Assembly: GCA_030639215.1 (NCBI GenBank)
Contig: DAOWDD010000022.1
Coordinates: forward strand, 1 to 7,182
DNA length: 7,182 nt
Direction of reading: 5' to 3'
Source: Dehalococcoidia bacterium
Lineage (GTDB): Bacteria > Chloroflexota > Dehalococcoidia > Dehalococcoidales > UBA5760
This document shows, piece after piece, positions 1 to 6,321 of the stretch. The notes below the pieces were generated by a model, which saw only the letters and a program-made list of their open reading frames with translations, did not search any database and was not told the DNA's origin. Position numbers and translations under genes: made by a program. Position 1 is the stretch's first letter. Each line of letters opens with the position of its first letter.

Positions 1-209
1 CTGAAGGCAGGGTGGGCCGCGGTGCTTCAGTCAGATTGCGGCGTGGGGAACAGGTGGTATGTGAGTCTACCGTCAGCAGCCTCAGGCGCTTTAAGGATGA
101 CGTCAAAGAAGTAGCCACGGGCTACGAGTGTGGTGTGGGCATCAAGGACTTTAACGATTTTCAAGTCGGCGATATATTGGAGTTCTTCAAGACGGAAATT
201 AGACAGTGA
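1..209 (+). CDS. infB: Translation initiation factor IF-2, C-terminal end (partial)
   Basis: This is the last 68 codons of IF-2, the GTPase that delivers initiator fMet-tRNA to the 30S subunit and promotes subunit joining. The reading frame is open from position 3 to the TGA at 207-209; a GTG at 12 lies inside the gene and is not a start. The visible part is the end of the C2 domain (domain IV), which in this family binds the fMet acceptor end. Family-typical landmarks are the [13 protein letters not shown] stretch, the GYECGVG motif with its conserved cysteine, and the closing [13 protein letters not shown] segment. The G domain and N-terminal regions lie outside the window. It is followed after 21 nt by rbfA, the usual bacterial order. 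In Bacillus a ylxP gene sits between the two, and here it is absent. Identification is firm; only the truncation by the window edge limits it. Confidence 0.95.
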   Translation, partial: EGRVGRGASVRLRRGEQVVCESTVSSLRRFKDDVKEVATGYECGVGIKDFNDFQVGDILEFFKTEIRQ

Positions 210-230
210 CGGCCCTGGCGGGGAAATATT

Positions 231-599
231 GTGACGCATCGTATCGAGCAAGTGAATAAACTTATCCGTCGTGAACTCAGCGAACTGCTTCAGCATCAAG
301 TCAAAGACCCTCGGCTTGGCGCCTTTATTGCGGTAACCGAGGTCTCTACTTCTCCTGACCTGAAATATGCCAAGGTATTTATCAGTCATATCGGCAGTGA
401 GGAAGAAAATCGAGAAATACTGGGCGTACTGGCGGCTGCTTCGGGTTTCCTGCGTAATGAGATGTCACGGCGTCTAAAGCTGCGGCGCATTCCCGAGCTG
501 AGCTTCAGGTGGGATGATTCCATCAAGCATGGGGATCACATCCTAGAGCTAATTGACCAGGCTACCGGGGATAATGCTGCTGAGCAGTATAGAGACTGA
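231..599 (+). CDS. rbfA: 30S ribosome-binding factor RbfA
   Basis: RbfA is a 122-residue cytoplasmic assembly factor that binds the immature 30S subunit near the 5' end of 16S rRNA and helps its late maturation and cold adaptation. The protein shows the single type-II KH-like fold of the family. It has an N-terminal helix with RIEQVNKLIRRELSELL (residues 4-20), the DPRLG motif (26-30), the beta-strand YAKVFIS (46-52), an A-S-G kink (70-72) replacing the usual KH GXXG loop, and the RIPEL segment (86-90) before the last helix. Length matches the family (about 115-135). The start is a GTG at 231 with only a weak G-rich ribosome site (about 220-223); the N-terminus aligns with family members, so the start is likely right. 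It lies 21 nt after infB and 2 nt before truB, so it is probably cotranscribed with both. Confidence 0.95.
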   Translation: MTHRIEQVNKLIRRELSELLQHQVKDPRLGAFIAVTEVSTSPDLKYAKVFISHIGSEEENREILGVLAAASGFLRNEMSRRLKLRRIPELSFRWDDSIKHGDHILELIDQATGDNAAEQYRD

Positions 600-601
600 T
601 T

Positions 602-1501
602 GTGGACGGCATACTAAATATCAATAAGCCCCGGGGTATAACCTCATTCGGTGTCGTCGCCCAAGTCAGGCGGCTGACCGGAGAGAAGCGGGTGGGACAT
701 GCCGGCACCCTTGACCCGGAGGCTACAGGAGTCCTGCCGGTCTGTCTGGGCAAGGGGACCCGGATTGTCGAATTTCTGGTAGACACCACCAAGGCTTATC
801 GAGCTCAGATCGAACTGGGGGTAGCCACTGATACCGGTGACGCCACCGGTCGGATTACCCGGCAGGAAGACCCCTCTCAAGTCAGCCGGGAACGTCTGGA
901 GTCGGAGCTTACCTCTTTCTGCGGCATAATAGAGCAGACTCCGCCAATGTACAGCGCTGTCAAGTACCAGGGTAGGCGGCTCTATCAACTGGCGCGAGCC
1001 GGCATCGAGATTGAAAGGAAAAGCAGACCGGTTATGGTCTACAGCCTTAAGCTTACCGACTGGCAATCACCGGTAGCCACGGTAGAAGTAGTATGCGGCA
1101 AGGGCACCTATATTCGTTCACTGGCCCAGGATTTAGGACAAGCTCTGGGCTGCGGAGCTACCCTGAAAAACCTCTCCCGTTTAAGGTGCGGTCTTTTTGA
1201 TATCAAGGAAGCCGTTTCATTAGACCAGCTTGAGGCTGCCTGCTGCCACGGCTACTGGCAGCACCTCGTCTATCCCATAGATACTGTGCTTCTAGATTGG
1301 GGTGCCATTATCGTTGATGATGAGGTCAGCCAACTCATTAGAAACGGGCGCCCCGTGGTCTTGAGGAACGACTATAGCGATAGGGAAGGCGGTTCTTATC
1401 AGAGCTATTGCCGTGCCTATACCCTTGACGGCCGCTTCCTGGGCGTGTTACGCTTCAACCCGGAAAGAAGCGAGTGGCAACCGGAAAAGGTCTTTGCTTA
1501 G
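602..1501 (+). CDS. truB: tRNA pseudouridine-55 synthase TruB
   Basis: TruB converts uridine 55 in the T-psi-C loop of tRNAs to pseudouridine. The 299-residue protein has the family N-terminus (MDGILNINKP). The catalytic motif GHAGTLDPEATGVLP carries the nucleophilic aspartate at residue 38. The active-site tyrosine is at 66 (KAYRAQ), and the GKGTYIRSLAQDLG block carries the conserved arginine at 172. The substrate-loop stretch TPPMYSAVK (113-121) is also present. From about residue 229 the C-terminal part resembles the small PUA-like RNA-binding domain seen in many TruB proteins. The GTG start at 602 lies 2 nt after the rbfA stop with no clear Shine-Dalgarno sequence, which suggests translation is coupled to the end of rbfA. 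The infB-rbfA-truB order is conserved widely in bacteria. No U-rich terminator hairpin is apparent after its stop. Confidence 0.96.
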   Translation: MDGILNINKPRGITSFGVVAQVRRLTGEKRVGHAGTLDPEATGVLPVCLGKGTRIVEFLVDTTKAYRAQIELGVATDTGDATGRITRQEDPSQVSRERLESELTSFCGIIEQTPPMYSAVKYQGRRLYQLARAGIEIERKSRPVMVYSLKLTDWQSPVATVEVVCGKGTYIRSLAQDLGQALGCGATLKNLSRLRCGLFDIKEAVSLDQLEAACCHGYWQHLVYPIDTVLLDWGAIIVDDEVSQLIRNGRPVVLRNDYSDREGGSYQSYCRAYTLDGRFLGVLRFNPERSEWQPEKVFA

Positions 1502-1527
1502 TTCAAGAGGAGTATATTCAGAAAATC

Positions 1528-1560
1528 TTGACATCCTGCACACAATTGTTGTAGTAGTAT
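1528..1560 (+). promoter_or_regulatory. Candidate sigma-70-type promoter upstream of the small zinc-ribbon gene
   Basis: A perfect TTGACA -35 hexamer lies at 1528-1533 in the gap after truB. Possible -10 boxes are TAGTAG at 1552-1557 (18-nt spacer, weak match) and TAGTAT at 1555-1560 (21-nt spacer, 4 of 6 consensus bases but too far for an ideal promoter). Transcription would begin roughly 25-30 nt before the start codon at 1597. The -35 box is convincing and the -10 box is not, so this remains a prediction. It implies that the small gene, and perhaps ino1 beyond it, starts a new transcription unit separate from infB-rbfA-truB. Confidence 0.5.
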
Positions 1561-1596
1561 GAAGCAGTCCAACTAATCTAGAGGGAGGTAACAAAA

Positions 1597-1749
1597 GTGG
1601 GAGCACAGCACGAAGCATATTGCTTTAAATGTAGAGCAAAGGTACAGGCGAAGGACCATGAACATGTTACCCTCAAGAATGGGAAACCAGCGGTACGAGG
1701 GGTATGCCCTAAGTGTGGAACTAAGGTATTCAGAATCGGGCAGGGGTAA
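1597..1749 (+). CDS. Small DUF5679-like zinc-ribbon protein (50 aa)
   Basis: This short gene encodes 50 residues with two CxxC knuckles, C9-x2-C12 and C37-x2-C40. They are separated by 24 residues and form a four-cysteine zinc-ribbon pattern. The central stretch VTLKNGKPAVRG and the ending CGTKVFRIG match what I recall of the DUF5679 family, small proteins of unknown function found in Chloroflexota and archaea, with related zinc ribbons in topoisomerase C-termini. The GTG start at 1597 is decided by a strong Shine-Dalgarno sequence (GGGAGG at 1582-1587) 9 nt upstream. The stop is TAA at 1747-1749. A TTGACA box upstream suggests its own promoter. Function is unknown. Zinc binding is inferred from the cysteines, and a nucleic-acid or protein-contact role would be a guess. 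The coding call is strong because ribosome site, cysteine pattern and family resemblance agree. Confidence 0.88.
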   Translation: MGAQHEAYCFKCRAKVQAKDHEHVTLKNGKPAVRGVCPKCGTKVFRIGQG

Positions 1750-1763
1750 GCCGTAACTTACTC

Positions 1764-1769
1764 TATAAT
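1764..1769 (+). promoter_or_regulatory. Orphan TATAAT -10-like hexamer upstream of ino1
   Basis: A perfect TATAAT hexamer lies 14 nt after the stop of the small zinc-ribbon gene and about 120 nt before ino1. At 16-18 nt spacing upstream there is only G-rich sequence and no recognisable -35 box, nor an extended TGn element. It may be a weak or activator-dependent promoter for ino1, or chance. If it is used, the transcript would carry the hairpin at 1805-1842 in its leader. Confidence 0.25.
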
Positions 1770-1804
1770 GCCAGTTGACAGCGCTAAAGGCACAATAGGC
1801 GGTG

Positions 1805-1842
1805 AGGCGGTATGCCAGTCGCCAATCTGGGCATACCCGCTT
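1805..1842 (+). repeat. Imperfect inverted repeat (hairpin) in the ino1 upstream region
   Basis: The core arms GGTATGCC (1809-1816) and GGCATACC (1830-1837) are exact reverse complements. Pairing extends inwards to AG/CT (1817-1818 with 1827-1828) and outwards through GCG/CGC, with one single-base bulge on each side of the central stem (1829 and 1836), both in the right arm. A weak A-T plus G-U extension reaches 1805-1842. The loop is TCGCCAAT (1819-1826). The result is a stem of about 12-14 pairs ending 48 nt before the ino1 start. The sequence after it (TTATCTT) is only moderately T-rich, so it is a poor intrinsic terminator. It could instead be a leader structure or a protein-binding site. 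It matches no riboswitch that I recognise. Confidence 0.6.
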
Positions 1843-1890
1843 ATCTTGTGCAAGCGACCTTCTATGACGAGAAGGGAGAGGGGTTAAACT

Positions 1891-2991
1891 GTGGGGAACA
1901 TAAATGTAGCGATAATAGGGGTGGGTAATTGTGCCTCATCCCTGGTACAGGGCGTCCACTATTACAAGAAGGCGAAAGAAAACGAATTTGTGCCGGGGCT
2001 GATGCATGTTAACCTGGGGGGATACCGTATAAGCGATATTAATTTTGTGGCCGCCTTTGATATTAGTAAGGTAAAGGTCGGTAAGGACCTGGCAGAAGCA
2101 ATCTTTGCTCCACTGAACAATACCTTAAAGTTTACCGAGGTACCGGCGGCGGGGGTTAAGGTACAGAGAGGTATGACCCATGACGGTCTGGGTAAGTATC
2201 TTGCCGAAAAAATAGAAAAGGCACCCGGCCCCACCGCTGATATTGTCGGCATCCTTAAAGAAACAAAGACCCAGGTGGTACTTAATTATCTACCCGTCGG
2301 CAGTGAGGAAGCGACCAAATGGTATGTTGAACAGGTGCTGGCGGCAGGTTGCGGCTTCATTAATTGTATCCCGGTCTTTATCGCCCGTGAGAAATACTGG
2401 CAGAAGCGCTTTGAGGAAAAGGGACTTCCGGTTATCGGCGATGATGTAAAATCTCAGGTTGGAGCAACAATTGTCCACCGTGTCCTCGCCCGTCTTTTTA
2501 GGGACCGTGGCGTTAAGCTGGAGCGGACATATCAGTTGAACTTTGGCGGCAACACCGACTTTCTCAATATGCTGGAGCGAGAACGCCTCGAGTCCAAGAA
2601 AATATCAAAAACCAATGCGGTCACCTCACAGTTGGACTATCAGCTTGACCCTGATGACATTCACGTCGGCCCCAGCGATTATGTCCCCTGGCTTACCGAC
2701 CGCAAGTTTTGCCATATCAAAATGGAGGGACAGACCTTTGGTGATGTCCCCTTGAACCTGGAGCTAAAACTCGAGGTATGGGATAGCCCTAATTCAGCAG
2801 GAGTGATTATTGACGCTATAAGGTGCTGTAAGCTTGCCCTGGACTGCGGACTCAAGGGGTCGCTGACAGCTCCCTCCGCCTACTTTATGAAATCACCGCC
2901 CGCTCAATATAGCGATGACGAAGCCCGCCGAATGGTGGAGGAGTATATTACCAGTTGCCGGCAGGTCGGGCAGGAAAACAGTTCTTCTTAG
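1891..2991 (+). CDS. ino1: Inositol-3-phosphate synthase, short actinobacterial/archaeal type
   Basis: This enzyme converts glucose 6-phosphate to 1D-myo-inositol 3-phosphate in an NAD-dependent oxidation, aldol cyclisation and reduction. The 366-residue length fits the short prokaryotic form (mycobacterial Ino1 is about 367), not the eukaryotic one (over 500). The N-terminal Rossmann motif is [11 protein letters not shown] (residues 8-18). Family blocks follow: [27 protein letters not shown] (183-193), [10 protein letters not shown] (218-227), and the C-terminal [13 protein letters not shown] (292-304), with lysines in the [10 protein letters not shown] stretch. The GTG start at 1891 has a G-rich Shine-Dalgarno sequence (GGGAGAGGGG, 1874-1883) 7 nt upstream. 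The glycosyltransferase begins 40 nt downstream and a CDP-alcohol phosphotransferase comes after that, so the product is probably used for inositol phospholipid rather than mycothiol or osmolyte synthesis. That role is inferred from context; the enzyme family itself is clear. Confidence 0.95.
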   Translation: MGNINVAIIGVGNCASSLVQGVHYYKKAKENEFVPGLMHVNLGGYRISDINFVAAFDISKVKVGKDLAEAIFAPLNNTLKFTEVPAAGVKVQRGMTHDGLGKYLAEKIEKAPGPTADIVGILKETKTQVVLNYLPVGSEEATKWYVEQVLAAGCGFINCIPVFIAREKYWQKRFEEKGLPVIGDDVKSQVGATIVHRVLARLFRDRGVKLERTYQLNFGGNTDFLNMLERERLESKKISKTNAVTSQLDYQLDPDDIHVGPSDYVPWLTDRKFCHIKMEGQTFGDVPLNLELKLEVWDSPNSAGVIIDAIRCCKLALDCGLKGSLTAPSAYFMKSPPAQYSDDEARRMVEEYITSCRQVGQENSSS

Positions 2992-3031
2992 CGATAACCC
3001 GAGTAAGGTGGGAGGGGTTGGCCAATCATAA

Positions 3032-4258
3032 ATGAAGATAGCGTTAGTCTCGCCTTATGATTTCGCTCACCCGGGTGGTGTGGTTAACCATATCTGCTCG
3101 CTGGGTCACTACCTTACTGAGATGGGGCACGAAGTAAGGTTTATTGCTCCGGCTTCCAGGGCCGTCACTGACCTTGGCGACCGGTTTATTCCAATCGGCA
3201 AGCCCCGCCCTATCCCCTTCAGCGGTTCTATTGCCCGTGTTGCCATATCACCTATGCTGTCAACAACGATAACCGCTATGCTTGATAAAGAGAAATTTGA
3301 TATTATCCACCTCCATGAGCCGTTGATGCCAATGATGTGTACTACCGTGCTCCGTATGTCCCGTACCGCCAATGTGGGTACCTTTCACGCCTTTGATGGC
3401 AAGGGGTATCACGTTGCCAAGCCCTTGGGCAACCTGTTTTTCAAAAGATGGTTCAGCAAGCTGGACGGTAGAATCGCCGTGTCCAGACCGGCTGCGGAGT
3501 TCGTCAGCAAGTACTTCCCGGAAGAATACAATATCATCCCTAACGGTGTCGATACAGAGCACTTTCACCCTGACGTATTACCAATCGACGAGTTCTGTGA
3601 CGAAAAGCTGAATATCCTGTTTGTCGGCCGCCTCGAAAAACGAAAGGGAGCCGACTACCTGCTTAAAGCCTACCGGTGGGTGAAACAGGAGATTCCTAAC
3701 TCACGGCTGATTATAGTGGGGCCCGGGACCAGGCTGCGCCGTAGGTATGAGAGACTGGTCAAGAAAAATGGCCTAAAGGATATCGTTTTTGCCGGTTTTA
3801 CCAGCTATGATGAGCTACCCAGGTACTATAAGACGGCTGACATTTTCTGTGCACCAGCTACCGGGTGGGAAAGCTTTGGCATTGTCCTGCTTGAGGCAAT
3901 GGCAGTGGGCAAACCGGTCGTCGCCTCAAACATAGCCGGCTATGCCAGCATACTAACTGACGGCGTTGAAGGGATACTGGTACCGCCGAAAGATGATGGA
4001 AAACTGGCCCAGGCCCTAATCTCTCTGATGGGCGATGAGTCATTGAGGCAGGAGATGGGGACCAATGGGATACGCAAAGCAGCGGAGTATGACTGGAAGA
4101 AGGTTGCCCGCAGGGTACTGGACTACTATGTCGAAGTGCTCAACAGCAAGCCGGCCCATAGAGAGACCTTCTCGTTAAGGAAGATTATCCTGGAAAAACT
4201 GAGCAGCCCTTTTGCGGAAAGAAGAAGCCTGAATGGTAAAACTAACCGGAGTTCGTAG
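3032..4258 (+). CDS. GT4-family glycosyltransferase, PimA-like
   Basis: This 408-residue GT-B retaining glycosyltransferase resembles PimA, which moves mannose from GDP-mannose to phosphatidylinositol at the inner face of the membrane. The N-terminal acceptor domain (about 3-175) contains the PGGV loop (14-17), the FDIIHLHEP block (89-97) and GTFHAF with His119, matching PimA's essential histidine near position 118. The C-terminal donor domain (about 190-355) has VGRLEKRKG with Arg200 and Lys205 as likely phosphate contacts. It also has the E-x7-E signature, Glu280 and Glu288, in GWESFGIVLLEAMAVGKP. The last 35 or so residues form a basic tail. ATG at 3032 is the first possible start because a TAA codon lies immediately upstream in frame; the nearest Shine-Dalgarno sequence (GGGAGGGG, 3010-3017) is unusually far, 14 nt. 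It overlaps the next gene by 26 nt. Donor sugar and acceptor are inferred from context and could differ. Confidence 0.88.
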   Translation: MKIALVSPYDFAHPGGVVNHICSLGHYLTEMGHEVRFIAPASRAVTDLGDRFIPIGKPRPIPFSGSIARVAISPMLSTTITAMLDKEKFDIIHLHEPLMPMMCTTVLRMSRTANVGTFHAFDGKGYHVAKPLGNLFFKRWFSKLDGRIAVSRPAAEFVSKYFPEEYNIIPNGVDTEHFHPDVLPIDEFCDEKLNILFVGRLEKRKGADYLLKAYRWVKQEIPNSRLIIVGPGTRLRRRYERLVKKNGLKDIVFAGFTSYDELPRYYKTADIFCAPATGWESFGIVLLEAMAVGKPVVASNIAGYASILTDGVEGILVPPKDDGKLAQALISLMGDESLRQEMGTNGIRKAAEYDWKKVARRVLDYYVEVLNSKPAHRETFSLRKIILEKLSSPFAERRSLNGKTNRSS

Positions 4259-4850
4259 GTCCGCCTACCACCTTACTGAGCCAGCAGTGCAGCTTCTGGT
4301 GAGGACAGGTATTACCCCTAATAACTTAAGCTGGTTAGGCTTTTCGATAGCCGTGGGGGCCGCCGTCCTCATTGCTACCGGGCACCTTTTCGTTGCCGGC
4401 TTCGTGGTGCTTGCTGCCGGCTTCTTTGATATGCTGGATGGGGCACTAGCGCGCCGTACTAACCGGGTCACATCCTCCGGTGCTGTCCTTGACTCTATCC
4501 TTGACCGCGTATCCGAGGCGGTGCTGCTGCTGGGCATCCTGATTTTCTACCTCTTCTTCTCTGACAGCCGGTCCACACTGGGGATACTGCTTGTCTGCCT
4601 TGCCCTAATCGGCTCACCGCTGGCAAGCTACATTAGGGCGAGGGCGGAAGCAATAGGAATAGAGTGCAGAATAGGGCTGTTCACCAGACCGGAGCGGGTA
4701 ATTGTGCTGGTGGTAGGTCTCCTGGCGAGCCCTATTAACAACGCCTTAATCATCGCCCTGGCTATCATAGCAACCTTGAGCTTTGTTACCGCCGGGCAGA
4801 GGCTGTTCTATGTGCTCAAGCAAACCAGAAATCAGCGCGGGGGAGGTTAA
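4233..4850 (+). CDS. CDP-alcohol phosphatidyltransferase, probable phosphatidylinositol-phosphate synthase
   Basis: This 205-residue integral membrane enzyme has the complete signature D-G-x2-A-R-x8-G-x3-D-x3-D. The metal and catalytic aspartates are at 66, 69, 87 and 91, with Arg74 and Gly83 in register. Hydrophobic stretches at about 32-50, 52-65, 95-110, 116-131, 154-167 and 170-190 fit the six-helix fold. Downstream are SYIRARAE (132-139) and TRPERV (151-156), basic motifs that I recall from inositol-phosphate-using members and that bind the phosphate of inositol phosphate. With ino1 and a PimA-like gene beside it, the likely reaction joins CDP-diacylglycerol and inositol 3-phosphate into phosphatidylinositol phosphate. 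A phosphatidylglycerophosphate synthase is the main alternative. The ATG at 4233 lies inside the preceding gene, overlapping its end by 26 nt, with a purine-rich GAAAGAAGAAG ahead of it. This suggests translational coupling. Confidence 0.87.
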   Translation: MVKLTGVRRSAYHLTEPAVQLLVRTGITPNNLSWLGFSIAVGAAVLIATGHLFVAGFVVLAAGFFDMLDGALARRTNRVTSSGAVLDSILDRVSEAVLLLGILIFYLFFSDSRSTLGILLVCLALIGSPLASYIRARAEAIGIECRIGLFTRPERVIVLVVGLLASPINNALIIALAIIATLSFVTAGQRLFYVLKQTRNQRGGG

Positions 4851-4866
4851 GATAACTACCATAGTT

Positions 4867-4912
4867 TAGTCGCCTCTAGCGATGATTCCGCCTGTTTTGG
4901 TTGAAGCGACTA
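4867..4912. repeat. Short inverted repeat in the purA upstream region
   Basis: TAGTCGC (4867-4873) and GCGACTA (4906-4912) are exact reverse complements separated by 32 nt, in the 94-nt gap between the phosphatidyltransferase and purA. The arms are only 7 bp and the loop is long, so a stable hairpin is doubtful. It could be an operator-like pair of half-sites or chance. No convincing promoter is visible in the gap, and no T-run follows, so it is not an intrinsic terminator. Confidence 0.25.
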
Positions 4913-4944
4913 CTGTCCACTGATTAAACCTGGAAGGAGAAATA

Positions 4945-6231
4945 ATGTCGGTTATTGCTGTTATTGGAGCGCAATGGGGAGACGAGGGGAAGGGTAAGAT
5001 AGTCGACCTTTTGGCTGAAAAAGCAAGAGTAGTGATACGTTTTTCCGGTGGTGATAATGCCGGGCATACGGTAATCAACCAATACGGTGAGTTCGGGCTG
5101 CACCTTATCCCATCCGGAATTTTCTACCCCGAGGTTACCTGCATCATCGGCAATGGGGTAGCAATTAACCCGGAGGTACTCATTGGTGAGATTAGCCAGC
5201 TTGAGCAGCGGGGTGTGGACACTGGCAGGCTGTTTATCAGCGACCGGGCTCACCTGATTATGCCCTATCACACCCTGCTTGATGGCCTGGAAGAGGAATC
5301 GAGGGGAGGCAAGGCAATCGGGACAACACGCAAGGGTATCGGGCCTGCCTTTGCCGACAAGACAGCCAGGCTGGGTATCAGGGTCGGTGACCTCCTGGAG
5401 AAAGAGGCACTGCTGGAGCGGCTGCGCTTTATCCTGGAGAGTAAGAACACTATCCTGACCAGAGTCTACGGGGTCGAGCCCCTATCAGTGGACGAAATCT
5501 ATGACCAGTACTGTCGGTACGGGGAACTGCTGGCTCCCCGTATCCGGGAGACAGTGATAATGCTGGCGGAAGCACTGGACAGGAATGAGCCGGTCATGCT
5601 GGAGGGAGCCCAGGGGGCACTGCTTGACCCCGACTTCGGCACCTATCCTTATACCACCTCTTCTTCACCTCTGGCCGGCGGCGGTTGTTTGGGCAGCGGT
5701 ATCGGCCCGAACCGGATTGATAGCATACTGGGCGTCGTTAAGGCTTATTGCACCAGGGTAGGCAGCGGCCCCATGCCAACCGAGCTAAAGGACGAGACCG
5801 GGGATTCCATTCGGGAACGTGCCCACGAGTACGGTACTACCACCGGCAGGCCGCGTCGCTGCGGTTGGTTTGACGCCGTGGCGACCCGCTTCAGCGCCCG
5901 GGTTAACAGTCTGACCGGTATCGCCATTACCCGCCTGGATGTCCTTGATACCATGCCCCGATTGAAGATATGTACCGGCTATAGACTGAACGGTGAGATG
6001 ATTGACTACTTCCCGGCAAGCATAACCGCTCTGGGCAAGTGTCAGCCCGTCTACGAGGAGCTGCCGGGCTGGCAGTCTCCTACCAGCCACATCCGGGACT
6101 ACGAACAGCTACCGGAGCAGGCCAGACAATACGTCGCCAGGCTGGAAGAGCTTACTTCCTGCCCGGCAAATATTATCTCGGTAGGTGCCGAGCGAGAGCA
6201 GACCATTTATAAAGCACCCCTGTTATTTTAG
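4945..6231 (+). CDS. purA: Adenylosuccinate synthetase PurA
   Basis: PurA joins IMP and aspartate using GTP to form adenylosuccinate, the first committed step of AMP synthesis in the cytoplasm. The 428-residue length is typical. The N-terminal GAQWGDEGKGK motif (8-18) holds the P-loop-like residues, catalytic Asp13 and Lys16. His41 in GGDNAGHT is the second catalytic residue, and both numbers match the E. coli enzyme. Further blocks are IGTTRKGIGPAF (125-136) for IMP binding, Arg142 near the dimer contact, GTTTGRPRRCGWFD (297-310) for the aspartate loop, and TRLDVLD (329-335) with Asp332 for guanine recognition. The last motif has Arg330 where E. coli has Lys, a conservative change. The ATG start has a good Shine-Dalgarno sequence (AAGGAG, 4934-4939) 5 nt upstream. 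It sits 94 nt after the lipid gene and ends facing dapA, so it may be transcribed alone or as the last gene of that unit. Confidence 0.97.
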   Translation: MSVIAVIGAQWGDEGKGKIVDLLAEKARVVIRFSGGDNAGHTVINQYGEFGLHLIPSGIFYPEVTCIIGNGVAINPEVLIGEISQLEQRGVDTGRLFISDRAHLIMPYHTLLDGLEEESRGGKAIGTTRKGIGPAFADKTARLGIRVGDLLEKEALLERLRFILESKNTILTRVYGVEPLSVDEIYDQYCRYGELLAPRIRETVIMLAEALDRNEPVMLEGAQGALLDPDFGTYPYTTSSSPLAGGGCLGSGIGPNRIDSILGVVKAYCTRVGSGPMPTELKDETGDSIRERAHEYGTTTGRPRRCGWFDAVATRFSARVNSLTGIAITRLDVLDTMPRLKICTGYRLNGEMIDYFPASITALGKCQPVYEELPGWQSPTSHIRDYEQLPEQARQYVARLEELTSCPANIISVGAEREQTIYKAPLLF

Positions 6232-6271
6232 GAAATAGGGAAAAGCCGGGCCGCTCTCTAGGTTACCTGCC

Positions 6272-6300
6272 GCGCCAGGCCCTGGTGCAGCAAGCAGGGC
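6272..6300. other. Hairpin-forming sequence between convergent purA and dapA
   Basis: The 90-nt convergent gap contains overlapping inverted repeats. GCCCTG (6279-6284) pairs exactly with CAGGGC (6295-6300) around a 10-nt loop. An alternative near-palindrome at 6272-6288 is centred on 6280. Either could form a hairpin in both transcripts. Neither strand shows a T-run after the stem, so this is not a standard intrinsic terminator; it may help stop or stabilise transcripts, or may be chance in GC-rich sequence. Confidence 0.3.
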
Positions 6301-6321
6301 ACATACTGTTACTTGGCAGCC

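Noticed and set aside
27..389. 120-codon open frame on the - strand across infB and rbfA
   Set aside because: It is antisense to two clearly recognised genes, has no family resemblance, and bridges their junction. It is a shadow of their codon structure.
644..1066. 140-codon open frame on the - strand inside truB
   Set aside because: It is fully antisense to the catalytic half of TruB and its translation matches no family.
1775..1803. TTGACA at 1775-1780 as a -35 box for ino1
   Set aside because: At 16-18 nt downstream there is only GC-rich sequence with no -10 resemblance; the nearest AT-rich hexamer (CACAAT) is only 10 nt away.
4901..4929. TTGAAG plus TTAAAC as a purA promoter
   Set aside because: The spacing is 17 nt but the -10 candidate matches the consensus poorly and would start transcription almost on the Shine-Dalgarno sequence.
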